Assembly: GCA_945902735.1 (NCBI GenBank)
Contig: CAMDNF010000002.1
Location: 11,594 to 75,593 of the forward strand
Source: SHWC01 sp945902735
GTDB taxonomy: Bacteria > Pseudomonadota > Alphaproteobacteria > UBA828
DNA length: 64,000 nucleotides
Direction of reading: 5' to 3'
The position numbers and the translations under genes were made by a program. This document shows, one piece after another, positions 17,122 to 25,090 of the stretch. The notes under the pieces were generated by a model. It was not told the DNA's origin and made no database searches. It saw only the letters and a list, made by a program, of their open reading frames with translations. How positions within the stretch are numbered: the stretch's first letter is position 1; each line of letters starts with the position of its first letter.

Positions 17122-18096
17122 ATGGTCAAGGCTGTTCGCATCCATAAACCCGGCGGTCCTGAGGCCATGGTCTATGAAGACGTTGACCTCGCGCCGCCGG
17201 GCGCGGGCGAGGCGCGAATCGTGCACAAGGCGATCGGCATCAACTTCATCGATGTCTATCACCGCACGGGGCTCTATCCGCTCGCGGCCTATCCCGGCGT
17301 GATCGGCATGGAGGGGGCGGGCCTTGTCGAGGCCGTTGGCACTGGTGTGACTGAAGTAAAAGCCGGTGATCGCGTCGCCTATGCCTCGCCGCCGCCCGGT
17401 GCCTATGCCGAGGCGCGCAATCTCAAAGCCGCTTCTTTGGTCAAACTGCCGGCCGAAATTCCGTTCGAGAACGCCGCCGGCATGATGCTGCAAGGCATGA
17501 CCGTCGAATATCTCCTGCGCCGCACCTATCAGGTGAAAGCGGGCGAGACGATTTTGATTCATGCCGCGGCCGGTGGCGTTGGGCTCATTCTTTGCCAATG
17601 GGCCAAGCATATCGGCGCGACGGTGATCGGCACGGTATCGAGCGAAGCCAAGGCTGAGCTCGCGCGCGCCCATGGCTGTCATCACCCGATCATCTACACC
17701 AAGGAAAATTTCGTCGAGCGCGTCAAGGAGATCACCAACGGGAAATTGCTCCCCGTGGTCTATGATTCGATTGGCAAGGATACGCTGATGAAATCGATGG
17801 AGTGCCTGCGCACGCGGGGGCTTCTGGTCAGCTTCGGTCAGGCCTCAGGCAAGCTCGACAATTTCGATACCGCCTCGCTCGCGCCGCGCTCGCTTTATTT
17901 AACGCGCCCGGGCCTGTTCAATTACATCGCGACACGGGCCGAGCTCGACGAATCGGCGAACGCGCTGTTCGATGTGGTGCGCGCGGGCAAGGTGAAAATC
18001 GACATCCATCACAAATATGCGCTGAAGGACGTGCGCCGAGCCCATATCGAGCTCGAGAGCCGCAAGACCACCGGCGGGCATATTTTGGTGCCGTGA
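17122..18096 (+). CDS. qor: NADPH:quinone oxidoreductase (zeta-crystallin family)
   Basis: This 324-residue medium-chain dehydrogenase/reductase lacks the zinc ligands of alcohol dehydrogenases. The N-terminus reads VKAVRIHKPGGPEAMVYEDVDLAPPGAGEA; the catalytic-domain motif NFIDVYHRTGLYP is characteristic of quinone oxidoreductases. The NADPH-binding motif HAAAGGVGLILCQWAKHIGATVIGTVSS starts near residue 150. It probably reduces quinones by one electron in the cytosol. It is flanked on both sides by copies of the same palindromic repeat, in the same orientation. Confidence 0.93.
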   Translation: MVKAVRIHKPGGPEAMVYEDVDLAPPGAGEARIVHKAIGINFIDVYHRTGLYPLAAYPGVIGMEGAGLVEAVGTGVTEVKAGDRVAYASPPPGAYAEARNLKAASLVKLPAEIPFENAAGMMLQGMTVEYLLRRTYQVKAGETILIHAAAGGVGLILCQWAKHIGATVIGTVSSEAKAELARAHGCHHPIIYTKENFVERVKEITNGKLLPVVYDSIGKDTLMKSMECLRTRGLLVSFGQASGKLDNFDTASLAPRSLYLTRPGLFNYIATRAELDESANALFDVVRAGKVKIDIHHKYALKDVRRAHIELESRKTTGGHILVP

Positions 18097-18106
18097 GAAC
18101 ACCCAT

Positions 18107-18214
18107 CCGCCCTTGAGGGCGGAACGGCCGGGGATGGTGGGTGACCTTAGAGCGGCCGAAGGCCGCTATGCTTCAACCCCACTCCCAACCCTCTCCCCGC
18201 TCACGGGGAGAGGG
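18107..18214. repeat. Mosaic palindromic repeat, family A copy 2
   Basis: Stems are CCGCCC-TTGA-GGGCGG at 18107-18122, AGCGGCC-GAA-GGCCGCT at 18151-18167 and CCCTCTCCCCG-CTCA-CGGGGAGAGGG at 18189-18214. The arrangement matches copy 1 at 16999-17100. It lies between the convergent qor and DMT transporter genes. The last stem overlaps the transporter's stop codon at 18201-18203, so the element may also act as a transcription end for one or both genes. Confidence 0.8.
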
Positions 18215-19106
18215 CTCTCCGCTTCATCAGCATCGCCTCTCTTCGCGCGATATAGAGCCCACTGCCGATCAGTAGGGCCGCGCCGATCCAGGTCCAGAGA
18301 TCGGGAAATTCGGCGAACACCAAATAGCCGAGAAAGGTCGCCCCGATCAGCTGGCCATAATCGAACGGCCCGACGATCGAGGCCTGGCCCAGCTGATAGG
18401 CCTTGACCATGAAATAATGACCTATCCCGCCCGCCACACCCATTGAGGCGAACAGGCCCCAATCGACGAGATTGTGCGGCGTCGTCCAGAAAAACGGCAC
18501 GGCGATCGCGGATGCGACGAGGCTTACGGTGATGGTGTAGATGCCGGTCGTGCGCGGCGAATCATAGAGCGCGATGCGGCGCGTCAAAAGTTGATAGGCG
18601 GCATAACAAAGCGCCGAACCGATGACGAGAAAATCCGCCCAATGCATCACCTCGCCACCGGGGCGAATGATCACAATCGCGCCGATGAACCCGACCATCA
18701 CGGCGGCCCAGCGGCGGGGACCAACTTTTTCGCCAAGCATCGGGCCCGATAGAGCGACCACCAGTAGCGGCGCGGTGAAGGCGACGGTGGTTGCGGTCGT
18801 GAGCGGAATGAAGGTGAGCGCGACGGTATAAAACCCGGTCGAGGCGCATTGCAGGCTCGAGCGGCCAAGTTGCCAGCCAAGCCGCCTGGTGCGAAAGATC
18901 GCGAGACCATGGCCCGGCAAGAGCATGGCAAGCATGACCAATAAATGCCCGGCCGAGCGCATGAAGACGACTTCGACCACGCCATATTCGATCGCGAGAT
19001 GTTTCATCGCCGTGTTGAGACACGGAAACATCACGATCGTGGTCGCGCACATGAACAAAATCGCGACGAGCGGGCGATTCAGCGCGGGGCGCAGGGGATC
19101 GACCAT
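18201..19106 (-). CDS. DMT-superfamily (EamA) membrane transporter
   Basis: This is an integral inner-membrane protein of 301 residues with about ten hydrophobic helices in two EamA repeats (LVAILFMCATTIVMFPCLNTAMKH in the first, DFLVIGSALCYAAYQLLTRR opening the second). The conserved glutamate-bearing helix end FAEFPDLWTWIGAALLIGSGLY closes the protein. The start is taken at the ATG 19106 (MVDPLRPALNRP); an upstream in-frame start at 19148 adds 14 polar residues and is less likely. The substrate cannot be told; relatives export metabolites or riboflavin. It is monocistronic, 56 bp after rho. Confidence 0.88.
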   Translation of the reverse strand: MVDPLRPALNRPLVAILFMCATTIVMFPCLNTAMKHLAIEYGVVEVVFMRSAGHLLVMLAMLLPGHGLAIFRTRRLGWQLGRSSLQCASTGFYTVALTFIPLTTATTVAFTAPLLVVALSGPMLGEKVGPRRWAAVMVGFIGAIVIIRPGGEVMHWADFLVIGSALCYAAYQLLTRRIALYDSPRTTGIYTITVSLVASAIAVPFFWTTPHNLVDWGLFASMGVAGGIGHYFMVKAYQLGQASIVGPFDYGQLIGATFLGYLVFAEFPDLWTWIGAALLIGSGLYIARREAMLMKRRALSP

Positions 19107-19162
19107 GGGATCAGTCCAAGACCCTTCCGTCCCGCGCCCCGCGGGCAAAGGATTCGGCCTTT

Positions 19163-20419
19163 TTAGGTATTCATGCTTTCGAAGAAATCGCTATTGCCCT
19201 TGGTGCTCTTGAGCTTATCGACCAGGAATTCCATGCCGTCGATCGTGCCCATGGGCATCAAGATACGCCGCAGCACCCACATTTTGGAGAGCGTTGCCTT
19301 ATCGACCAAGAGCTCTTCCTTGCGTGTGCCCGAGCGCGCGATGTCGATCGAGGGGAAGGTGCGCTTATCGGCGAGCTTGCGATCCAGAATGATTTCCGAA
19401 TTGCCGGTGCCCTTGAACTCTTCGAAAATTACTTCATCCATGCGCGAGCCGGTATCGATCAGGGCCGTCGCGATGATGGTGAGTGAGCCGCCCTCTTCGA
19501 TGTTGCGCGCGGCACCAAAGAAGCGCTTCGGCCGTTGCAACGCATTGGCGTCAACACCGCCGGTCAACACCTTGCCCGATGACGGCACGACGGTGTTATA
19601 GGCGCGAGCCAAGCGCGTAATTGAATCCAAAAGGATTACCACGTCGCGTTTGTGCTCGACCAGGCGCTTCGCCTTATCGATCACCATTTCGGCGACCTGA
19701 ACATGGCGCGTTGCCGGTTCGTCGAAGGTCGAGGACACCACTTCGCCCTTCACCGAGCGAATCATGTCGGTCACTTCTTCGGGCCGCTCATCGATCAACA
19801 ACACGATCAGGAAACATTCGGGATGATTGACTTCGATCGAGCGCGCGATGTTTTGTAACATCACGGTCTTGCCGGTGCGGGGCGGCGCCACGATCAACCC
19901 GCGCTGACCCTTGCCCAAGGGCGCGACGAGATCGATGATGCGGCAGGTCATATCCTTGATGGTCGGTTTTTCGATTTCGAGCTTGAATCGCTCGTCCGGA
20001 TACAGCGGCGTCAGATTGTCGAAATTGACCTTGTGCCGGGTTGCCTCCGGATTGTCGAAATTGATCGAATTCAGCTTCAGGAGCGCGAAATAGCGCTCGC
20101 CATCCTTAGGCGCGCGGATCTGGCCATCGAGTGTATCGCCGGTGCGGAGCGCAAAACGGCGGATCTGGCTCGGGCTGACATAAATATCATCCGGCCCGGG
20201 CAGATAATTCGCTTCCGGTGAGCGCAGGAAGCCGAAACCATCCTGCAGAATTTCGAGCACGCCATCGCCGAAGATGCCCTCATCCTTCTCGGCGAGCTGC
20301 TTCAGAATGGCGAACATCAGATCCTGTCGCCGCATCGTATTGGCGTTCTCGATCTGCAGCCGCTCGGCGAACTCCAAGAGCTCGGTCGGTGGCTTTTTCT
20401 TCAATTCTTTCAATTGCAT
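19163..20419 (-). CDS. rho: Transcription termination factor Rho
   Basis: This hexameric RNA helicase ends untranslated transcripts. It is 418 residues. The N-terminal Rho domain begins MQLKELKKKPPTELLEFAE. The RNA-binding cold-shock-like domain contains GFGFLRSPEANYLPGPDDIYVSPSQIRRF. The ATPase domain has P-loop IVAPPRTGKTVMLQNIA and Walker B FLIVLLIDERPEEVTDM. The R-loop region DSITRLARAYN is intact. It follows hemJ by 259 bp of leader. The hemE-hemH-hemJ-rho order is common in alphaproteobacteria. Confidence 0.98.
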   Translation of the reverse strand: MQLKELKKKPPTELLEFAERLQIENANTMRRQDLMFAILKQLAEKDEGIFGDGVLEILQDGFGFLRSPEANYLPGPDDIYVSPSQIRRFALRTGDTLDGQIRAPKDGERYFALLKLNSINFDNPEATRHKVNFDNLTPLYPDERFKLEIEKPTIKDMTCRIIDLVAPLGKGQRGLIVAPPRTGKTVMLQNIARSIEVNHPECFLIVLLIDERPEEVTDMIRSVKGEVVSSTFDEPATRHVQVAEMVIDKAKRLVEHKRDVVILLDSITRLARAYNTVVPSSGKVLTGGVDANALQRPKRFFGAARNIEEGGSLTIIATALIDTGSRMDEVIFEEFKGTGNSEIILDRKLADKRTFPSIDIARSGTRKEELLVDKATLSKMWVLRRILMPMGTIDGMEFLVDKLKSTKGNSDFFESMNT

Positions 20420-20677
20420 GGGGATTCAACGCGCAATGGTGGAAGGGACCTGGCGTGAGCCTGGATGGAACCGGCGGAAGGGCTGACGCACGGTAGAGGC
20501 GGGGAGGAAACCGAGTGGAGGAGAGACGCCGTTCTTGGGCTACCGGGTCTTTGCGCCCGGCTAACGCGCCTCCAGGACTAGATTTATCGACCCAGAGGGC
20601 TGAAAGTCAAGCCGCCCGCCAATCGTCTGTCCGGAGCACGCCGATTTAACGGCACGCTCAGTCTGTCGCGGGATTGG
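20420..20677 (-). promoter_or_regulatory. Long rho leader region, pyrimidine-rich
   Basis: Between hemJ and rho, read on the minus strand, lie about 258 untranslated bases. They hold a short inverted pair (GCCGGGCGCAAAGACCCGG) and then a C/T-rich stretch (TCTCTCCTCCACTCGGTTTCC, then CTCCCCGCCTC). A C-rich, G-poor leader is what a Rho-utilisation site looks like, and rho genes in other bacteria are autoregulated by attenuation in the leader. Autoregulation here is inference; no experimental motif was matched. Confidence 0.35.
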
Positions 20678-21115
20678 TTAAAAGGGTCTTACCACAACAA
20701 AAATCACGATGCCGATCATGAGAACAGCGGGGGCCTCGTTGAGGATTCTGAAATAGCGCGTGCTCTTAGTGTTGCGGTCCTCCGCGAATTCGCGGCGATG
20801 ACGCGATAGAAGGCCGTGAAGACCGCCCAGCGCCGCAACGAAGGCAAGCTTTGCGTAAATCCAGCCCGCCGACCAATCAACCAAATCCGAGACGAACAGA
20901 AGCGCGACGCCAAGCGCGACACTCGCGATCATCGCCGGGTTCATGATAGCGCGCATCAAGCGCCGTTCCATCACCTTGAGCCGTTCGGAGAGTTCCGACT
21001 CTTTCGCTGCGTCGACGTGGTAGACGAAAAGCCGCGGCAAATAGAGCATGCCCGCCATCCACGCGATGACCGCGATGATATGCAAGGCCTTGAGCCACAA
21101 ATAATCCGCGTCCAT
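20678..21115 (-). CDS. hemJ: Protoporphyrinogen oxidase HemJ
   Basis: HemJ is the membrane-bound enzyme oxidising protoporphyrinogen IX to protoporphyrin IX in many alphaproteobacteria. The 145-residue protein has four hydrophobic helices. The first contains the conserved histidine in YLWLKALHIIAVIAWMAGMLYLPRLFVYH; the basic segment RLKVMERRLMRAIMNPAM and the final LNEAPAVLMIGIVIFVVVRPF are typical. The ATG at 21115 overlaps the hemH stop (TGATG); the GTG at 21118 directly before it is an alternative. Its place after hemE-hemH completes the last three steps of haem synthesis in one operon. Confidence 0.93.
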   Translation of the reverse strand: MDADYLWLKALHIIAVIAWMAGMLYLPRLFVYHVDAAKESELSERLKVMERRLMRAIMNPAMIASVALGVALLFVSDLVDWSAGWIYAKLAFVAALGGLHGLLSRHRREFAEDRNTKSTRYFRILNEAPAVLMIGIVIFVVVRPF

Positions 21116-22161
21116 CACGGCCGCTCAAGCGCGCAGCCGCGATGCACGGACGGACAAAGTCTGCCGCCGCGCGCCGAGCAAATCTTTGTTCCGCTGTTTG
21201 GCATCTTCGTGAGTGCGCCGCGCACCAAATCGGCGAGCGCATTGATGAACGGATCCCACGTGCCAACGGTGGCGACGCGCGCATAATGGGGCACGCCGTG
21301 TTCGAGTGCGAGCTTGCGATATTCGATGTCGAGCTCGACCAGCGTTTCAGAATGTTCCGAAACAAACGCAATCGGCACGATCACCACCGGCCGCTTCTCC
21401 GCGCCGGCGCGTTTGATTTCATCGTCGGTCGACGGGCCGATCCACTCGAGCGGGCCGACGCGGCTTTGATAGCACACGCGCCAATCCAAATCCTCCCTGT
21501 CGAGACGCTCGACGATGTGGCGTGCCGTCTCCTCGATTTGCCATTGATAAGGATCGCCGGCCTCAACGATTTTCTTCGGCAGGCCATGGGCGGATAGCAG
21601 GAGACGCGGCGTGCCATGCGCACGCGCGCCTTCAAGCGCAGGCTTGATCAACGCTACCAGCGCCTCGATAAATCCGTCTTCCGCAGGATAGCAACACAGG
21701 GCAACGCTGGGCTGCGTCAGGCCGACTTTGCGCGCCGCTTTCTTCCAGGCGGTGAGCGATGAGGCCACGGTCGTCGTTGAATATTGCGGGTAAAGCGGCA
21801 AGAGCACGATCCGATCCGGTGCAAAGGCGCTTACTTGGAACGCGGTCTCCTCGCTCATCGGGTGCCAATAGCGCATGGCGATAAAGATCTTCACCGTGCC
21901 GAGATCCGTCAGCGCGCGTTCGAGCGCGCGGGCCTGTGCCTGGGTTTGCGGCAGAATCGTCGAGCTACCGCCCATTTGCTGGTAGATCGCGCGTGCGATC
22001 GGGGCGCGACGGCGTGAAATCAATTTCGCGATCAAATAGCGGATTGGTTTGGGCGCCTGGATGATCGCACGGTCGTTGAACAGATTGAACAAGAACGGCT
22101 TGACCGCATCGAGCGCGTTCGGTCCGCCAAGGTTAAACAACACGATCGCGGTTTTGGTCAT
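21115..22161 (-). CDS. hemH: Ferrochelatase
   Basis: HemH inserts ferrous iron into protoporphyrin IX. It is 348 residues, of usual length. It opens TAIVLFNLGGP, has the conserved QMGGSSTILPQTQAQA segment, the active-site histidine in LLLSAHGLPKKIVEAGDPY and the glutamate in FVSEHSETLVELDIEY. The ATG at 22161 is chosen over the TTG at 22167 because family members start MTKTAIVLFNLGG. It overlaps or abuts hemE upstream and hemJ downstream, so the three are translationally coupled. Confidence 0.96.
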   Translation of the reverse strand: MTKTAIVLFNLGGPNALDAVKPFLFNLFNDRAIIQAPKPIRYLIAKLISRRRAPIARAIYQQMGGSSTILPQTQAQARALERALTDLGTVKIFIAMRYWHPMSEETAFQVSAFAPDRIVLLPLYPQYSTTTVASSLTAWKKAARKVGLTQPSVALCCYPAEDGFIEALVALIKPALEGARAHGTPRLLLSAHGLPKKIVEAGDPYQWQIEETARHIVERLDREDLDWRVCYQSRVGPLEWIGPSTDDEIKRAGAEKRPVVIVPIAFVSEHSETLVELDIEYRKLALEHGVPHYARVATVGTWDPFINALADLVRGALTKMPNSGTKICSARGGRLCPSVHRGCALERP

Positions 22162-22163
22162 GT

Positions 22164-23195
22164 TCAATCGCGCCGAAAATCGCGAATGAATTGGCTAAGC
22201 GCGCCGACATTCTCGGGCGGCGTTTCCGGCACCACGCCGTGACCGAGATTAAAGATCAGCGGTCCGTTGTTCAGACCGCGCAAAATACGTTCAGCGTCAG
22301 CCAGCATCGCAGCGCCACCGAGGATAACAAGCAAGGGATCGAGATTACCCTGCACGACGCATGTCGGTTGCAGCTCATTCGCGGCCCAATCAATTGGCAC
22401 GGTGGTGTCGAGCCCGATCGCATCCGCCCCGGCGTGTTTCGCGGCATTCACATAATTGGCGCCGGCCCCGCGCGGAAACGCAATGATAGGGATGGTCGGG
22501 TGGCGGTGTTTTACGGCATCCACGATGGCGCGTATGGGTCTGGTCGACCAGCGCTCAAATTGCTGGTCCGATAACACGCCGGCCCAGCTATCGAAGAGTT
22601 GCACAACTTCGGCGCCGGCGCTGATTTGTGCCGAAAGGTGTTCAATCGTCGCGTTGACAATCACATCGATGAGCCGCTCAAAGCCCTTTGGGTTGCCATA
22701 GGCCCAGGCCTTGGTTCGGGCAAAGTCGCGGCTCGAGCCGCCCTCAACCATATAAGTTGCAACGGTCCAGGGCGCACCGGCAAAGCCGATCAAGGTTGTT
22801 TCGGGCTCAAGACGCGACGCGATCAACGAAACGGCTTCGTAGACCGGGTCTAGTTTGGTCTTGAACTGGTCGGTTTCTAGGGTGGGAAGTCGATCGAGCG
22901 TTTCGAGCCGATCAAGTTTGGGGCCTTCGCCCTCTTCGAACCTTACCCCCATGCCAAGCCCATAAGGTACGACGAGAATATCGGAGAACAGGATCGCCGC
23001 ATCCATGCCAAAGCGGCGGACCGGTTGCAGCGTCACGTCCGTCGCGAGCTCAGGATTAAAACAGAGATCGAGGAATCCGCCGGCCTGTGCCCGGACCTGG
23101 CGATATTCAGGCAAATACCGCCCAGCCTGACGCATGTACCAAAACGGCACACGAGCCGAGCGTTCACCTCGCAGCGCCGCGAGCAATGGTTTCAT
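22164..23195 (-). CDS. hemE: Uroporphyrinogen decarboxylase
   Basis: HemE decarboxylates uroporphyrinogen III to coproporphyrinogen III. It is 343 residues from the ATG at 23195 (MKPLLAAL). The first signature PFWYMRQAGRYLPEYRQVR and the second FAGAPWTVATYMVEGG are intact, as is the C-terminal NLGHGVVPETPPENV. A TTG 18 bp upstream is an alternative start. This gene borders the probable replication origin, as hemE does in Caulobacter and Rickettsia, and is transcribed away from it. Confidence 0.97.
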   Translation of the reverse strand: MKPLLAALRGERSARVPFWYMRQAGRYLPEYRQVRAQAGGFLDLCFNPELATDVTLQPVRRFGMDAAILFSDILVVPYGLGMGVRFEEGEGPKLDRLETLDRLPTLETDQFKTKLDPVYEAVSLIASRLEPETTLIGFAGAPWTVATYMVEGGSSRDFARTKAWAYGNPKGFERLIDVIVNATIEHLSAQISAGAEVVQLFDSWAGVLSDQQFERWSTRPIRAIVDAVKHRHPTIPIIAFPRGAGANYVNAAKHAGADAIGLDTTVPIDWAANELQPTCVVQGNLDPLLVILGGAAMLADAERILRGLNNGPLIFNLGHGVVPETPPENVGALSQFIRDFRRD

Positions 23196-23550
23196 GGGGT
23201 ATGAGCCGGGCAAACCGAGCCAATTTGTCGGTGCATAGTGGGTTTAGGGTTCGCCCTTCTTCTACTTCTAACTAGATTCTTAGGAAAGGATGATGTTGTA
23301 GATGGTGGCCTCGAATACGGTGATCCCCGCAATGGGTGAAAAGATGCAGGTTTGTGGACCTGAAACGCCATGCGATGCCAGAATGAGGACAATAGATAGG
23401 ACCTAATCTGAAGAGGCTTGGTGAGTGTGGCGTTTGGGTGCAAGGAATTATGGGGACTGATTATAGGATTCAAAGACGATGCCCGTGATTCACCCTGTCC
23501 AAACGATCCTGCTCCGGATCTCTAACCCGGTACATGAAAGGACATGAACC

Positions 23551-23559
23551 TGCGGATAA
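23551..23559 (-). promoter_or_regulatory. DnaA box, one mismatch
   Basis: The plus strand reads TGCGGATAA, whose complement TTATCCGCA matches the consensus TTATCCACA at eight of nine positions. It lies 37 bp from the perfect box and faces it. Confidence 0.6.
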
Positions 23560-23596
23560 CTCGGCCCATGATTTCACCCCCATGGTCATCGGGCTC

Positions 23597-23605
23597 TTAT
23601 CCACA
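23597..23605 (+). promoter_or_regulatory. DnaA box, perfect consensus
   Basis: TTATCCACA, the high-affinity consensus DnaA site, lies 18 bp before the DUF299 start codon and inside the predicted origin. Its closeness to the start means DnaA binding may also repress or time transcription of that gene, which is inference. Confidence 0.8.
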
Positions 23606-23622
23606 GACATTGTTCAGTTCCT

Positions 23623-24450
23623 ATGGTTGATCAAAACCGCACGCTCCACCTCCATCTAGTTTCCGATGCGACAGGCGAAACCGCGATGGTGCTGGCGCGC
23701 GCGGCGCTCGCCCAGTTTGAAGGTGTTGCGCCGGTCGAGCATTTATGGCCGCTCGTGCGCAGTCAAAGCCAATTGCGCCGCGTCCTGGCCGGCATCGAGG
23801 CCAATCCCGGTGTCGTGTTCTATACCTTTGTCGAGGGCGAGCTAAGGCGAGATCTCGAGACCGGTTGCCGCATGGTGAGCGCCCCGTGTCTCGGTCTCCT
23901 TGATCCGATCATCGATGTGTTGCGCGGCTATCTCGGTATTGAGAGCCGCAATCTGCCCGGGCGACAACATGTGATGGATGCGCAATATTTCCAGCGTATC
24001 GAAGCGATGAATTTCGCGCTGACGCATGATGATGGCCAAGCTGTTTCGACGCTTGATGACGCCGATATCGTGCTGGTGGGCGTTTCCCGCACGTCGAAAA
24101 CACCGACCTGCTTCTATCTTGCCAATCGTGGCCTCAAGGCCGCCAATGTGCCGATCGTGCCTGATTGTCCGCCGCCGGAGGCTTTGCTTCAACTGAGCAA
24201 ACCGCTCATCGTTGGTCTAACGCGCGGCGCGGACCAACTCGTCGATATTCGCCGCTCGCGCTTGCGCACGCTTGGTCGCGATGACGAAACCGCTTATGTC
24301 GATCCCGAGGCGGTTGGTACGGAGGTTAAAGAGGCCCGGCGTCTGTTCGCCCGCGCGGGCTGGCCGGTGATCGATGTCAGCCGGCGCTCGATTGAGGAGA
24401 CTGCGGCCGCTATTCTGCAATTGCATACGCGCCGGCTCGGGGAAGCCTGA
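23623..24450 (+). CDS. DUF299 pyruvate,phosphate dikinase/PEP synthase regulatory kinase-pyrophosphorylase
   Basis: This 275-residue protein belongs to the PpsR/PDRP family of bifunctional ADP-dependent kinase/Pi-dependent pyrophosphorylases that control PPDK or PEP synthase. It opens LHLHLVSDATGETA, carries the P-loop-like motif VGVSRTSKTPTCFYLANRGLKAANVP and ends with the RRSIEETAAAIL helix. The start ATG is 18 bp after the perfect DnaA box. DUF299 next to hemE and the origin is a classic alphaproteobacterial layout (RP001 in Rickettsia). No PPDK gene is in the window, so the target is not shown. Confidence 0.92.
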   Translation: MVDQNRTLHLHLVSDATGETAMVLARAALAQFEGVAPVEHLWPLVRSQSQLRRVLAGIEANPGVVFYTFVEGELRRDLETGCRMVSAPCLGLLDPIIDVLRGYLGIESRNLPGRQHVMDAQYFQRIEAMNFALTHDDGQAVSTLDDADIVLVGVSRTSKTPTCFYLANRGLKAANVPIVPDCPPPEALLQLSKPLIVGLTRGADQLVDIRRSRLRTLGRDDETAYVDPEAVGTEVKEARRLFARAGWPVIDVSRRSIEETAAAILQLHTRRLGEA

Positions 24451-24490
24451 TGCCCCGTCTATCCACCACCAGCGATATGAGAAACCTATA

Positions 24491-25090
24491 ATGCGTGTGG
24501 TTCTCGCCTCGGCCAGTAAAACGCGTGCCCAATTGTTGCGCAATGCCGGGATCGATTTCGATGTCGTGCCCGCCCATGCCGATGAGGCCTCGCTGAAAGA
24601 GGCGTTAAGGGCAGAGGGTGCAAACGCGCGCGGCGTTGCACTCGCGCTCGCCGAACTCAAGGCATCGCGTATCAGTGTCGCGCAGCCGAGTGATTTGGTG
24701 ATCGGCTGCGATCAGTTGCTGGATTGTCAGGGCGCGTGGTTCGATAAGGCGGTCGACCGTGCCGATGCGGGGCGGCAGATCGCTCGGCTTCAGAGCAAAA
24801 GCCACGAACTCGCGACCGCTGTGTGTGTTCTGCGCGATGGCCGCCGGCTTTGGCATCGGGTCGAAGCCCCGGCGCTCACCATGCGCGTGTTCGATGCGGC
24901 GGGGATCGAAGGTTATCTCAGCGCCGCCGGCGATGAAGTGATTGGTTGTGTCGGCGGGTACAGGCTCGAAGGGATCGGCATTCAGTTGTTCACAAAAATA
25001 GAGGGCGATTATTTTTCGATCCTCGGCCTGCCGCTTCTGCCACTGCTCGATTTTTTGCGTGACCAAGGGATCGGCGCATGGCGATCCTAA
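24491..25090 (+). CDS. maf: Maf-family nucleoside triphosphate pyrophosphatase
   Basis: Maf proteins hydrolyse non-canonical or modified nucleotides (7-methyl-GTP, or dTTP/UTP). This one is 199 residues from the ATG at 24491 and begins VVLASASKTRAQLLRNAGIDF, the SxSxxRxxLL signature. It continues with VIGCDQLLDCQG, FDKAVDRADAGRQIARLQSKSHEL and GGYRLEGIGIQLFTKIEGDYFSILGLPLLPLL. A longer frame starting at 24374 is inside DUF299 and rejected. It overlaps aroE by 13 bp. The sub-type cannot be fixed by eye. Confidence 0.9.
   Translation: MRVVLASASKTRAQLLRNAGIDFDVVPAHADEASLKEALRAEGANARGVALALAELKASRISVAQPSDLVIGCDQLLDCQGAWFDKAVDRADAGRQIARLQSKSHELATAVCVLRDGRRLWHRVEAPALTMRVFDAAGIEGYLSAAGDEVIGCVGGYRLEGIGIQLFTKIEGDYFSILGLPLLPLLDFLRDQGIGAWRS

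Larger units (their letters stand above)
23196..23622. other. oriC: Probable chromosomal replication origin (oriC)
   Basis: This is the largest gene-free stretch in the window (427 bp). It lies between hemE and the DUF299 gene, the position of Cori in Caulobacter and of the predicted Rickettsia origin. It is visibly less GC-rich than its surroundings (about half AT). It holds a perfect DnaA box TTATCCACA at 23597-23605 and an inverted one-mismatch box at 23551-23559. TCCACA is present in inverted orientation near 23353-23358. Three GANTC sites lie at about 23275, 23467 and 23486, as expected where CcrM methylation regulates replication. Flanking genes diverge from it. The origin role is inferred. 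Confidence 0.78.

Noticed and set aside
15721..18214. Possible CRISPR array from the repeated GC palindromes
   Set aside because: There are only three widely spaced, diverged copies around genes, with no regular spacers and no cas genes.
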